Shown: one piece after another, positions 8,107 through 16,314 of the stretch
Numbering within the stretch: position 1 is the stretch's first letter
How the letters are laid out: each line of letters begins with the position of its first letter
The notes under the pieces: generated by a model
What the model was told of the DNA's origin: nothing
The model's database searches: none
What the model saw: the letters and a program-made list of their open reading frames with translations, nothing else
Made by a program: the position numbers and the translations under genes
Assembly (NCBI RefSeq): GCF_041435215.1
Contig: NZ_CP108394.1
Coordinates: 620,001 to 684,000 of the forward strand
DNA from: Streptomyces sp. NBC_01314
Lineage (GTDB): Bacteria > Actinomycetota > Actinomycetes > Streptomycetales > Streptomycetaceae
Direction of reading: 5' to 3'
DNA: 64,000 nt

Positions 8107-9104
8107 GTGGCTTCCAGAGTGGCACCGGCGTCGGCCCGGAGGTGTCCGTCGACCTGCTCGTCATCGGCGCCGGCCCGGCCGGGCTGTACGGCGCGTACTA
8201 CGCCGGCTTCCGCGGCCTGAGCGTCGCGGTCGCCGACGCCCTGCCCGAGGTGGGCGGACAGATCACCGCGTTGTACCCCGAGAAGCTCGTCTACGACGTG
8301 GCCGGCTTCCCCGCCGTCCGCGGCCAGGACCTGGTGGACCGGCTGGCCGAGCAGGCCGGGCGGTGGAACCCGACCTACCTGCTCGGGCACGGGGTCACCC
8401 ACCTCGACGACGCGGGCGAGGGCATCGTCGCCATCACCGACGCCGGCGCGCGGATCACCGCGGGCGCGGTACTCGTCTGCGGCGGGATCGGCAACTTCGT
8501 CCCCCGCGAGCTCCCCGTGGGCTCCGATTACCTGGGCCGGGGGCTGCGGTACTTCGTGCCGCGGCTGGACGAACTCGCCGGACAGGACGTCGTGGTGGTC
8601 GGCGGTGGGGACTCCGCGCTGGACTGGGCGCTGTCGCTGGAGCCGATCGCCTCGTCGGTGACACTGGTGCACCGGCGTACGCGGTTCCGGGCGCACGAAC
8701 GCACCGTCGAGCAGGTGCACGCGTCCTCCGTGCGGGTCCTGACGCCCTACGAGGTCGAGAAGATCTCCGGCGACGGGGCGGTGTCGGAGGTCGTGGTCAC
8801 GGGCTCCGACGGCGACCGGATCAGCCTGCCCGCCCAATGCGTGGTCGCCGCGCTCGGTTTCATCGCCGATCTCGGCCCCATGGAACAGTGGGGACTGGAG
8901 CTGCGCCGCCGGCGCATCCTCGTCGACCGCACGATGCGCACAAACCGGGAACGTGTCTTCGCGGCCGGCGACATCGCCGACCACGACGGCAAGGTCAGTC
9001 TGATCTCGATCGGCTTCGGCGAGGCGGCCCTCGCCGTCAACCACATCGCCTCCCTGCTCGACCCGGCACGCTCTCTCACACCGGGGCACTCCTCCGACAT
9101 GTGA
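8103..9104 (+). CDS. Ferredoxin-NADP+ reductase, thioredoxin-reductase-like
   Basis: The 333-residue flavoprotein has an N-terminal FAD-binding motif (VIGAGPAGLYGAYYAGFRG), a central NAD(P)H motif (VVGGGDSALDWALSL) and the C-terminal FAAGDIADHDG flavin motif. It lacks the CxxC redox pair of true thioredoxin reductases, which fits the type 2 ferredoxin-NADP+ reductase family. GTG 8103 overlaps the ferredoxin stop (GTGA). It should reduce the neighbouring ferredoxin with NADPH and so power the Rieske dioxygenase. Confidence 0.9.
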   Translation: MSGFQSGTGVGPEVSVDLLVIGAGPAGLYGAYYAGFRGLSVAVADALPEVGGQITALYPEKLVYDVAGFPAVRGQDLVDRLAEQAGRWNPTYLLGHGVTHLDDAGEGIVAITDAGARITAGAVLVCGGIGNFVPRELPVGSDYLGRGLRYFVPRLDELAGQDVVVVGGGDSALDWALSLEPIASSVTLVHRRTRFRAHERTVEQVHASSVRVLTPYEVEKISGDGAVSEVVVTGSDGDRISLPAQCVVAALGFIADLGPMEQWGLELRRRRILVDRTMRTNRERVFAAGDIADHDGKVSLISIGFGEAALAVNHIASLLDPARSLTPGHSSDM

Positions 9105-9327
9105 GGTCGTCGCACCAAGCCGGCAGACCTGACGCCGGCCGTCCGCGTGGGATTCCCGCGCGGACGGCCGGTCCCGACGGCCGGTCCCGACGGCGCAGCT
9201 CGCGGTGGTGGCGGAGCACCTCGGCTCTTCCCGCACATTTACCCGACCCTCACCGTTACGCTATTCGATACGGCGTTCCATTCAACGTCTTACCACCTTA
9301 CTAAGTACGGGACAGGAGCAAGATTTC

Positions 9328-10125
9328 ATGGCCACGAAGGCGCAGCCCGGCACCGGTGAACGAAGCGGTCCCGAGACGACCGCGCCGACCATCCAGACGG
9401 TGCAGCGTGCGGCGCTGATCCTCGGCTCGTTCACGGTCGGCAAGCCGCACATGACTCTCAACGAGATCACCGCACGTCTCGGGGCGAGCAAGGCGACCGC
9501 GCACCGGTACACGAAGGCACTGCGGGCGGCGAACCTGCTGCGGTACGACGAGCGCACCTCGCTCTACTCCCTCGGTTCCCAGGTGCTCACGCTCGCTGCG
9601 GCCGCGCGGGCCGGCCTGCCGATCGTCGCCGCCGCCGAGCCGTACATGGAGGCTCTGGTCCGGCGCATCGACGAGACGATCGTGTTGTCGGTCTGGGACG
9701 GCGAGTCGGCAACCGTGGTGCGCTCGGTGGACAACACCGACCACATGGTGCGCATCAGCGTCCGGGTCGGCTCGCGGCTCGACCTCACATCCTCGGCACA
9801 GGGACGGATCTTCCTCACCTTCCTGCCCCCGGACCAGGTACCGACGCTGCCGCGCTCGATCCGCATGTCGGCCGAGCTCGCCGAGGAACTCGCCGCCATC
9901 CGGCACCACGGGCTGTCGGTCAACTCCCCCGCGGTCAACGGGGTCCGCACCATCGCGGCACCGATCTTCGAGGGCGACAAGATCAGCGGGACCCTCGCGG
10001 TCGTCGGCACGACGGCGACGGTCCCCGACGACGTCAAGGCGCCGATGGCCCAGGCATTGCTGGAGACCGCCCGCGCGCTGTCGCAGCGGCTGGGTCCCTC
10101 GGACGGCGAACCCAACGGCGGCTGA
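9328..10125 (+). CDS. IclR-family transcriptional regulator, candidate regulator of the island
   Basis: This 265-residue protein has an N-terminal winged helix-turn-helix (about residues 22-85, including LNEITARLGASKATAHRY) and a C-terminal IclR effector domain (about 90-255). ATG 9328 follows CAGGAG by 9 bases. IclR proteins usually repress or activate catabolic operons in response to a pathway metabolite. It is the only IclR gene in the window and sits amid transcription units sharing the TGCGAGATG motif, so it is the simplest candidate for the binding protein. The upstream region holds a different palindromic element (CGTT-N6-AACG around 9273-9286) that could serve autoregulation. Confidence 0.93.
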   Translation: MATKAQPGTGERSGPETTAPTIQTVQRAALILGSFTVGKPHMTLNEITARLGASKATAHRYTKALRAANLLRYDERTSLYSLGSQVLTLAAAARAGLPIVAAAEPYMEALVRRIDETIVLSVWDGESATVVRSVDNTDHMVRISVRVGSRLDLTSSAQGRIFLTFLPPDQVPTLPRSIRMSAELAEELAAIRHHGLSVNSPAVNGVRTIAAPIFEGDKISGTLAVVGTTATVPDDVKAPMAQALLETARALSQRLGPSDGEPNGG

Positions 10126-10215
10126 CCCATGTGCCGACGCGACAGCCGACTCATCGCACGGGCGGTGGGCCGGCTGTTGTGACCTGTACGTTGCTGACGG
10201 TGTGACAGATGGTCA

Positions 10216-10263
10216 GGGCCTCCGGGCGGAGTGGATGTGTCTGGCACTCGCGCCCGGAGGCCC
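10216..10263. terminator. Terminator hairpin between IclR gene and cupin gene
   Basis: A 13-bp perfect inverted repeat (GGGCCTCCGGGCG at 10216-10228 and its complement at 10251-10263) with a 22-base loop lies between the convergent IclR and cupin/aldolase units. No gene is seen in the remainder of 10126-10402. Confidence 0.65.
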
Positions 10264-10402
10264 TCGTCGGCTCATGCCTGCGTTGCCCCGCTCCAACAGC
10301 CGGTTCACCAAGGTGCTTGCGCAAGCCGTGCGTGGAGGGACGGTTCCTGTCCTGGCACGGGTTGCCGCACGCCCCGGGTGCCGCGGCGAGCCCACCCTTC
10401 GG

Positions 10403-10759
10403 TCAGGGAAGCAGGTCGGCCCGCGGCGGGACGAAGAAGTCGATGTTCACGCAGGGGGCCTCCGTCGGCTCCACGTAGTGCTCGCTGCCTCGGGGGACGA
10501 GCAGGAACGACCCCTCACGCATGTCGTGCGCGACACCGTCCACGTAGTAGTTCGCACGCCCCTGGGCGATATGGACCAGCTGGTCGAAGTCCTCGTGCCG
10601 GTGCGGGTTGAGCGTCATGCCGACGTCGAGTTCGTGGTGGCAGATCATCATCTCGTCCGTCGCGTAGACGCGACGGCGCACCCCCGGCCGCACCTGGGTC
10701 ACCGGCAGCTCGTCCCAGTTGAGGACGGTGCTGAACAGTGCTGCGTTGCGTGTGGTCAC
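10403..10759 (-). CDS. Small cupin-domain protein
   Basis: A single-domain cupin of 118 residues. Metal-binding motif 1 is visible as HRHEDFDQLVHIAQG (about residues 53-67) and motif 2 as PRGSEHYVEP (about 89-98). Such proteins act as small dioxygenases, isomerases or decarboxylases, or as effector-binding partners. GTG 10759 overlaps the aldolase stop by 4 bases, so it is the last gene of the amidohydrolase-aldolase-cupin run. A role in processing a ring-cleavage intermediate is plausible but not shown. Confidence 0.82.
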   Translation of the reverse strand: MTTRNAALFSTVLNWDELPVTQVRPGVRRRVYATDEMMICHHELDVGMTLNPHRHEDFDQLVHIAQGRANYYVDGVAHDMREGSFLLVPRGSEHYVEPTEAPCVNIDFFVPPRADLLP

Positions 10760-11529
10760 TGGTTCTCCTCTCCGGCGGCCGCGCGCAGGGCGGCCGCCAA
10801 CATCTGCAGGTCCGAGCCGACGACCAGGTAGTCGGCGTCACCGAGGCCCAGGGGTGCTGTGGCATCCCGGGTCGGCACCCAGCCGCCGAACGCCACGGCC
10901 GCCGAACGGGCGGCCTCACGCACCCGGTCCACCGCGGCGCGCAGCACCGCGGGGTCGGCCGGCAGGCCCAGGTCGACGGCGAGGTCGGTGCTGCCGACGA
11001 AGCACACGTCGAGCGGGGCGAGCAGATCCGGCAGAGGATCCGTCCGGGCCGTCTCTATCTGGCCGACCAGCACCGGCGGGTCGTCCTGCTCGGCACGCAG
11101 GAACCCGGCCAGCGGGACCGCACCGAACAGGGCGGCCCTGTTGGCCAGACTGACCGACCGGCGGCCGGCAGGCGCGAACCGGGCCGCCGCCACGAGCGCC
11201 TCGACCTGGGCGACGCGGGTGAGCATGGACAGCTGGATCCCCGCCGCCCCGGCCTCCAGCAGCCGGTTGACGGCGGCGGCGTCCACCTCGGGCACGCGGA
11301 CGAGGGCCGGCAGGCCGCACATGTGCGCGTGGCGCACCAGGTCGACGGCGTTCTGCTCGGTGAGGGCGGAGTGTTCGAGGTCGACGACCACGAACGCGAA
11401 CCCGGCCGCCGCAGCCAGCTCCACCACGTCGGGGGACGCCAGCTTGACGAACGTGCCGATGGCGGGGTCCGCCGCTGTCACGGCCGCGCGCAGTCGGCGC
11501 CGCAGCAGGTGGACGTCGACGACGGTCAT
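10756..11529 (-). CDS. HpcH/HpaI-family aldolase
   Basis: The 257-residue protein belongs to the class II pyruvate-dependent aldolases that cleave 4-hydroxy-2-oxo acids to pyruvate and an aldehyde at the end of meta-cleavage pathways. Family landmarks are FVVVDLEHSALT (about residue 45), GQIETA (about 158) and FVGSTDLAVDLG (about 178). It lies 25 bp after the amidohydrolase gene and overlaps the cupin gene. Together with the FAH-family enzyme and the aldehyde dehydrogenase it would form the lower part of an extradiol pathway. Confidence 0.9.
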   Translation of the reverse strand: MTVVDVHLLRRRLRAAVTAADPAIGTFVKLASPDVVELAAAAGFAFVVVDLEHSALTEQNAVDLVRHAHMCGLPALVRVPEVDAAAVNRLLEAGAAGIQLSMLTRVAQVEALVAAARFAPAGRRSVSLANRAALFGAVPLAGFLRAEQDDPPVLVGQIETARTDPLPDLLAPLDVCFVGSTDLAVDLGLPADPAVLRAAVDRVREAARSAAVAFGGWVPTRDATAPLGLGDADYLVVGSDLQMLAAALRAAAGEENQ

Positions 11530-11554
11530 CGCGTCCTCCGAGCGGGCCGGTGTC

Positions 11555-12718
11555 TCATGCCGACGGCAGACCGCGCCACGGCACGATGTCGACCTCGGCG
11601 CCGGCGTGCAGCACGACGGTCGGCTCCAGGCGCGGCGCGACGATCGTGTTGCCCGCGGCGTCCGGCAGGGTGACCTCGTCGGTCCAGTCGACGACCGTGA
11701 CGTCGGCCCGCCCGCCGACCTCCAGGCGCCCGTAGCCCTCGGCGTCGAGGCCGAGCAGCTGTGCGGGAGCGACGGTGGCCCGCCGGACGCACTCCTCGAG
11801 CGGCGCGCCGAGCGCTATCAGCTTGGAGATGCTGGTGAGCAGGTCGAACACCGGGCCGCGCCAGTTGCGGGCGCTGGTGTCGGAGCTGAGGATGTCGGGC
11901 AGGAATCCGTCGGCGATCGCCCTGCGCGCCACCTCGAAGCTGAGGTTGCTCTTGCCATGGGCGGAGTCGAACAGCACGCCGCGCTCGCGGGCCGCCATGA
12001 CTGCGGGGTGCACCTGGTCGCCGTCGAGGATGCCGTTCGGCTTGCCGGTGTAGCAGTGCGCCACGATGTCGCCGGGGCGCAGGTAGTCCAGGACGACGGG
12101 CACCGGTTCCTCGGTCTCGCCGATGTGCACCATCAGCGGCAGTCCGGCCTGGTCGGCCAGCGACACGGACTTCTTCAGCAGCGACTCCCAGTGCTCGCCG
12201 ACGACGTCCTCGGACAGACGGATCTTGAAGCCGCGCACGATGTCGGGGTGGGCCTCGGCGGTCGCGAGCGCGTCCTCGGGGACCAGGGTGTCGGGGTTCA
12301 GCAGTTCGCCGAACCTGAAGTCGATCAGGCCGAGCACCGAGACGTTGAGAAAGTTGACGATGCGCAGCGGGTTCGCCTCGACCACCAGCTTGCGGAAGGC
12401 CGCGAACGTCGAGGCGCCGGCTGTGCCGGCGTCCGCCGCGGCGACGACACCGCGGCGCAGGTGGGCCTCCTCGGCCGGGGCGCCGACGGCGGAGACGTAC
12501 TGGAAGATGTGGGTGTGGCCCTCGACGAGGCCCGGCAGCACGGTCGAGCCGGTGACGTCGATCGTGCGGGCCGCGCCCGCCGCCAGCCCCTCCCCGATCG
12601 CGGCGATGCGGTCACCGGTGACCGCCACGTCGAGCCGGGCGTTGGTGCCCGACGCCGGATCGATGACGGTGCCGCCGGCCAGGACGAGGTCGTAGGGCGA
12701 TGCGGAGGAGATGGGCAT
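11555..12718 (-). CDS. Amidohydrolase-family metallohydrolase (dihydroorotase/deacetylase-like)
   Basis: This 387-residue TIM-barrel amidohydrolase has the EGHTHIF metal motif (about residue 72). A likely carbamylated Lys lies in GFKIRLSE, further metal-site His residues in LMVHIGE and AHCYTGK, and Asp in LSSDTSA. These features fit the dihydroorotase/EF_0837-type deacetylase branch, which hydrolyses cyclic or linear amide bonds. ATG 12718 is preferred over ATG 12733 because GGAG lies 9 bases before it. Its position suggests opening or deacylation of a nitrogen-containing intermediate; the substrate is unknown. Confidence 0.85.
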   Translation of the reverse strand: MPISSASPYDLVLAGGTVIDPASGTNARLDVAVTGDRIAAIGEGLAAGAARTIDVTGSTVLPGLVEGHTHIFQYVSAVGAPAEEAHLRRGVVAAADAGTAGASTFAAFRKLVVEANPLRIVNFLNVSVLGLIDFRFGELLNPDTLVPEDALATAEAHPDIVRGFKIRLSEDVVGEHWESLLKKSVSLADQAGLPLMVHIGETEEPVPVVLDYLRPGDIVAHCYTGKPNGILDGDQVHPAVMAARERGVLFDSAHGKSNLSFEVARRAIADGFLPDILSSDTSARNWRGPVFDLLTSISKLIALGAPLEECVRRATVAPAQLLGLDAEGYGRLEVGGRADVTVVDWTDEVTLPDAAGNTIVAPRLEPTVVLHAGAEVDIVPWRGLPSA

Positions 12719-12745
12719 CGGTGTGTGCTCCATGGTGAGGGGCGG

Positions 12746-13606
12746 TCAGCTGACCGGTTCGGTCAGCCGGTGGTCGCGCAGTGGGGCGTCCGTGGGACGC
12801 ACGATGCGGTTGACAAGGGGCAGTACGCCGTCCACCTCCACCCGTACCTCGTCGCCGTCGGCGAGGAAGCACGCGCGGTCCTGGCCGGTGCCGGCCGGGG
12901 TTCCGGTGAGGACGACGTCGCCGGGTTCGAGCGTGGTGAACCACGAGAGCCGGCTGAGCAGATCCGTGATCGCGAAGACCATGCCGGCGCTCGTGTCGTC
13001 CTGCACGAGTTCGCCGTTGACCCGGGTCCGTACGCGGATCGCGTCGCGGTCGGCGAGGTCGTCGGGAGTGCAGATCGACGCACCGAGCGGCGTGAATCCC
13101 GGGTAGCTCTTGGCAAGGGCGGGCACCGCCGTGCTGCGCATGATGTCGCGCGCGGTCATGTCGTTGGCCGCCGTGATGCCGGCGATCGCGGGCCAGACCT
13201 CGGCCTCGGACACCTGGTACAGCGGGCGCCCGACGACGACCGCGATCTCCCCTTCGTAGTCGGGTTCGGTCGCGGCCTGCGGGATCACCACCTGTGCGCC
13301 CGGTGCCAGGACGCCGGACGACGCGGCCAGGTACAGGATCGGCTGCTCGGGCAGCCCCCGGCCGGCCCGGGCCGCCTTCGACACGTAGTTGAGCCCGACG
13401 CCCCACACCGCGCGGGGACGGCCCAGCGGCGCCACGAGCGTGGCTTCATCCAGCGGGATCCGTCGGCGCACCGCGCAGGACTCCAGGCACCGCAGCGATC
13501 CCTCTTGTTCGAGGACCGCGCCGACATGCGGGAAAGCGGTGTTCAGCAGGGCGACAGCCCCGTCCTCGATCCGGCCCAGGCCGGCGTCCGTCGTCACTAC
13601 TCGCAT
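12746..13606 (-). CDS. Fumarylacetoacetate-hydrolase-family protein
   Basis: The 286-residue protein carries the FAH-fold signatures WGVGLNYVSKA, the acidic metal cluster in DYEGEIAVVVG, NDMTARD, and the C-terminal LTGTPAGTG. The family includes C-C bond hydrolases, hydratases such as MhpD/HpcG-like enzymes and oxaloacetate decarboxylases, so it fits the step between ring cleavage and the aldolase. ATG 13606 is chosen because GAAAG lies 9 bases before it; an ATG at 13615 would have no spacing. Two copies of the island operator lie 15-62 bases upstream, and it is the first gene of the FAH-amidohydrolase-aldolase-cupin unit. Confidence 0.9.
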   Translation of the reverse strand: MRVVTTDAGLGRIEDGAVALLNTAFPHVGAVLEQEGSLRCLESCAVRRRIPLDEATLVAPLGRPRAVWGVGLNYVSKAARAGRGLPEQPILYLAASSGVLAPGAQVVIPQAATEPDYEGEIAVVVGRPLYQVSEAEVWPAIAGITAANDMTARDIMRSTAVPALAKSYPGFTPLGASICTPDDLADRDAIRVRTRVNGELVQDDTSAGMVFAITDLLSRLSWFTTLEPGDVVLTGTPAGTGQDRACFLADGDEVRVEVDGVLPLVNRIVRPTDAPLRDHRLTEPVS

Positions 13607-13620
13607 GGCGGGCATCTTTC

Positions 13621-13668
13621 AATGCGAGATGGCATCATGTCAAGCGATACGAATTTGCGAGATGCGGG
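13621..13668. promoter_or_regulatory. Double copy of island operator before the FAH gene
   Basis: AATGCGAGATGGCAT at 13621-13635 and TGCGAGATGCGGG at 13656-13668 lie in the same orientation, 33 bp apart, directly upstream of the minus-strand FAH gene. The first copy is within 15 bases of the start codon, a position that suggests repression. Confidence 0.65.
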
Positions 13669-13739
13669 TAGGCCGAACACCTCGTCCGGACGTGAGCTGA
13701 CGGGTAGTCAGGTACGAGATCAGGGAGCCACTTCCACGA

Positions 13740-13930
13740 GGTCGGCCACGGCGTCACGTGAGCTGCCGCCCACGCCTTGCCGCCGCCCCAGCGGTCCATG
13801 CGGCGCGTGATGGCACCGCCGTCGACGGTGAACCACGAAGACCCCACGGATGCGCACGGCGCGGCCACCCCGAGCGCAACGCCTGGCGTCGCGGAGGGGC
13901 AGGTCGAGCGGGCCGACGGCCCGGTTCACG
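13740..13930 (-). pseudogene. Remnant of a SnoaL-like (NTF2-fold) gene, 3' part
   Basis: The minus strand contains the C-terminal part of a protein close to the intact SnoaL-like gene at 17932-18327. RAVRIRGVFVVH in one frame continues as GAITRRMDRWGGG in another, matching RPVRVRGVFVFT and GLITRRTDYWDSG of the intact copy. Comparing the two DNA stretches shows one extra G near 13833, which breaks the frame. The 5' half is missing. It is a decayed paralogue left by duplication or transfer. Confidence 0.7.
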
Positions 13931-14018
13931 CCCTTTCACCCGGCACCCGTCGACACCACGGAGCAGACACCCGCTCGGGGCGGTCCGATGGTGCAGCGCA
14001 ACTGCCAAGGTTGGCCAT

Positions 14019-14050
14019 ATTGCGAGATGCCGTCTCTCATATCGTACAGT
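14019..14050 (+). promoter_or_regulatory. Island operator over the promoter of the binding-lipoprotein gene
   Basis: ATTGCGAGATGCCG (from 14019) followed by TCTCTCA forms a near-palindrome, TGCGAGA-TGCCG-TCTCTCA (14021-14039). A -10-like TACAGT lies at 14045-14050, about 100 bp before the start codon. The overlap of operator and promoter suggests repression by the island regulator. Confidence 0.55.
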
Positions 14051-14149
14051 AGACCCGCTCGATACCGAGGGACGCCTCCGTCTCGACTTTTGTCAGGTGG
14101 GCCGCAATGCAGGTACCCACGCCCGGATCGCGCCTGAAGTGAGCTCCCG

Positions 14150-15259
14150 ATGCGTCGTATCGCCATATCCGTAGCCACCACAACGCTCTCTGTCTCGCTC
14201 GTCGGCTGCGGCGGGCTCGACGCGGTGAGGAGCAGCGACGACGCGAGCCCGACCAAAGGCGACGACATCACCGTGGGGCTGCTGCTGCCCGAAAAGTCGA
14301 ACCCCCAGTACGAGCAGTTCCACTACCCCGTCATCAAGGCGGAGGTCGCGTCCCTCACCCACGGCCAGGGCCGGGTCGAGTACGTCAACGCCGATGCGGA
14401 CGCGGGCGAGCAGTCACGACAACTGCAGCAGATGATCAATGAACAGGTCGACGTGATCCTGCTGGACCCCGTCGACGCGCACGCCATCGCCGGCGGAGTG
14501 AAGAAGGCCAAGAAGGCCGGTATCGCAGTCATCGCCTACGACCGGCTGGCCGAGGGCCCGATCGACGCGTACATCACCTTCGACAACGAGCTCGTCGGCG
14601 AGATACAGGGCCGTTCCCTCCTGGAAGCCCTCGGTGAGGACGCCGGCGTCCCCGACAAGATCGTCATGATGAACGGCTCGCCCACAGACCCGAACGCCCA
14701 GCAGTTCAAGGCGGGCGCGCTCCTCACGCTCGACGGCAAGGTGACGATCGCCAAGTCGTTCGACACCGTGGACTGGAAGCCGCAGACCGCCGAGAAGAAC
14801 ATGACCGAGGCGATCAAGGAAATCGGCAAGAACAACATCAAGGCCGTCTACGCCGCCAACGACGGTCTGGCGGGCGGCGTCATCGAAGCGCTGAAGACCG
14901 CAGGCGTAACCGACCTGCCGCCGATCACCGGACAGGACGCCGAGCTCGCGGCGGTGCAGCGGATCGTCACCGGCGAGCAGTACATGAGCGCGTACAAACC
15001 GTATCCGCAGGAGGCCGAACTCGCCGCGGAGATGGCCGTGACCAAGGCCCAGGGCAAAGGCATACAGTTTGACGCCCTCACGCGCGACAAGGTCGACAGC
15101 CCCACCCACAAGGGCATCCCCTCGCATCTCGTGCCCGTTGTCGCCCTGACGAAGGACAACATCAAGGACACGGTCATCAGGGACGGCATGTACACACCGT
15201 CCGACATATGCGTGCCCCAACTCGCGGCCGAGTGCGCGGCGACAGGCCTGAAGAAGTAG
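14150..15259 (+). CDS. Sugar-type ABC transporter substrate-binding lipoprotein (XylF/RbsB-like), orphan
   Basis: This 369-residue periplasmic-binding-protein type 1 family member begins with a lipoprotein signal (lipobox LVGC, Cys 20). Family features are NADADAGEQSRQLQQMINEQVD and the ligand-loop segments AVIAYDRL and YAANDGLAGG. It would bind a sugar or related small solute outside the cell. No permease or ATPase gene of its own is adjacent, which is odd; the nearest ATPase remnant (16.9 kb) is of a different, SsuB-like type. An island operator precedes it, so the ligand may be related to the pathway. Confidence 0.88.
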   Translation: MRRIAISVATTTLSVSLVGCGGLDAVRSSDDASPTKGDDITVGLLLPEKSNPQYEQFHYPVIKAEVASLTHGQGRVEYVNADADAGEQSRQLQQMINEQVDVILLDPVDAHAIAGGVKKAKKAGIAVIAYDRLAEGPIDAYITFDNELVGEIQGRSLLEALGEDAGVPDKIVMMNGSPTDPNAQQFKAGALLTLDGKVTIAKSFDTVDWKPQTAEKNMTEAIKEIGKNNIKAVYAANDGLAGGVIEALKTAGVTDLPPITGQDAELAAVQRIVTGEQYMSAYKPYPQEAELAAEMAVTKAQGKGIQFDALTRDKVDSPTHKGIPSHLVPVVALTKDNIKDTVIRDGMYTPSDICVPQLAAECAATGLKK

Positions 15260-15374
15260 GCCCCGGTAACGACACCGAAGTCAGCCACGGCTCGGCCCCG
15301 CGACATGACGCTGGGACCCCGGTAGGCCATGGCGGTATTTCATGTGCGAGCCATCTGTGTTCACGGCCCGACAT

Positions 15375-15760
15375 TGGAGCCGTTCCCTGTGGACCTGGCC
15401 GGTGCAGTTCCTGTCCGGCCTCATCCTCTTGGGGCCTTCTTCGGCCACCTGGCCGGCAGCGCCGACAAGCAGGCCGTCGTCATGACCGTGGCCCTGTACG
15501 GCTGGTGGCGATGCCCAGGCGCCCGGCATGGTCGAGTTCTGGATCGCCTGACTACTGGTCGACCTGGTCGGCGTCCCGCCGGCCTTCACCAACGGCTACG
15601 CCTTCTCCGGCTTCGTCTACGTCTACGTCTACGTCTACGCCATATCTACGGCGCGCTCGTCCTGTGGGGCATGCGCGACTGGTGGCTGCGCTCCCGCAGC
15701 GGCCCGCAGGCCGCCCTGGAACTGACCGATGCGCACGCGCCCAAGGGAGTGTCGAAGTAG
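15375..15760 (+). pseudogene. pnuC: Broken pnuC (nicotinamide riboside/mononucleotide transporter) gene
   Basis: Pieces of a PnuC-like membrane protein run in order but in shifting frames: RSLWTWPVQFLSGLIL, then GAFFGHLAGSADKQAVVMTV, then MVEFWIA, LLVDLVGVPPAFTNGYAFSGF and IYGALVLWGMRDWWLRSRSG. I infer at least two frameshifts (near 15435 and 15640), a TGA replacing Trp at about 15552, an internal deletion of several dozen codons after ALYGWW, and expansion of a GTCTAC hexamer at 15615-15638. The start of the gene is not recognisable. Confidence 0.8.
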
Positions 15761-16100
15761 CGGGCGGTCGAGACTCGCGGTGCAAGGATCGCCACTCTCC
15801 ACCCGGGCGGGCGGAGGCCGACGCCATGGGCGCCTCGCTGACAGCCCCAGGCCCCGGCATGGCCCAGCGACTGATCGACGAGGACTTCTACGTGTCGGCG
15901 AGGCCTTCTACACACTCGACGAAAAGACCGGCAGCGCCCGGCGTCCTTCGGCACCCGCACAGCACACCGGCATGCGGGAGCCGTTGATCTTCCGGCGCGA
16001 GCCCGCCACATGGCGGCCTTCCCCTCCCTTCGCACCACCGGCGGGCCGACGCCGCCGACGAGAACAACCTTGCCGAGCCCCAGACCTCATCTGCGGCATT
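15761..16100 (+). other. Stretch with possible decayed coding sequence
   Basis: No intact gene is seen. Two plus-strand frames give fragments that read naturally in sequence (MAQRLIDEDFYV, then GEAFYTLDEKTGSARR after a shift near 15890), which suggests a small degraded gene whose family I do not recognise. It lies between the pnuC remnant and the operator at 16101. Confidence 0.3.
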
Positions 16101-16146
16101 CAATGCGAGATGGCATGTTGACATACGAGACACCCCATCCTAGCGT
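16101..16146 (+). promoter_or_regulatory. Island operator overlapping a sigma-70-like promoter
   Basis: The clearest operator copy reads TGCGAGATGGCAT at 16104-16116 with TACGAGA at 16124-16130, a 20-bp offset. It surrounds a -35 box TTGACA (16118-16123) that lies 17 bp before a -10-like TAGCGT (16141-16146). The second half-site falls inside the -35/-10 spacer, as expected for a repressor site. Confidence 0.75.
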
Positions 16147-16172
16147 CGGGGCATCCCTAGCAAAGGCAAGAC

Positions 16173-16313
16173 ATGATGAGATCCGCTTTCTCCCCGCCGG
16201 CCTCCGGGCCGACCTCCCTGCCGAATCCCGCGACACGACAACCGTCCCGGATCACCGTCGGCGGCGATGCCTGCGGCGCGCCGGAGTGTGCCGGCGAGAT
16301 GGTGGTGGTCTGA
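16173..16313 (+). CDS. Small ORF coupled to the flavin reductase gene
   Basis: A 46-residue frame starts at ATG 16173, 7 bases after AAAGG, and ends one base before the flavin reductase ATG (TGACATG). It is the first frame after the operator-controlled promoter at 16118-16146. The predicted peptide has two Cys in GDACGAPECAG and no family I recognise. It may be a small protein, a leader peptide for coupling, or the 5' stub of a lost gene. Confidence 0.4.
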   Translation: MMRSAFSPPASGPTSLPNPATRQPSRITVGGDACGAPECAGEMVVV

Positions 16314-16314
16314 C

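Noticed and set aside
10859..13810. 983-residue plus-strand frame opposite the aldolase, amidohydrolase and FAH genes
   Set aside because: All three minus-strand genes have catalytic motifs and coupled starts, while the plus frame has no domain.
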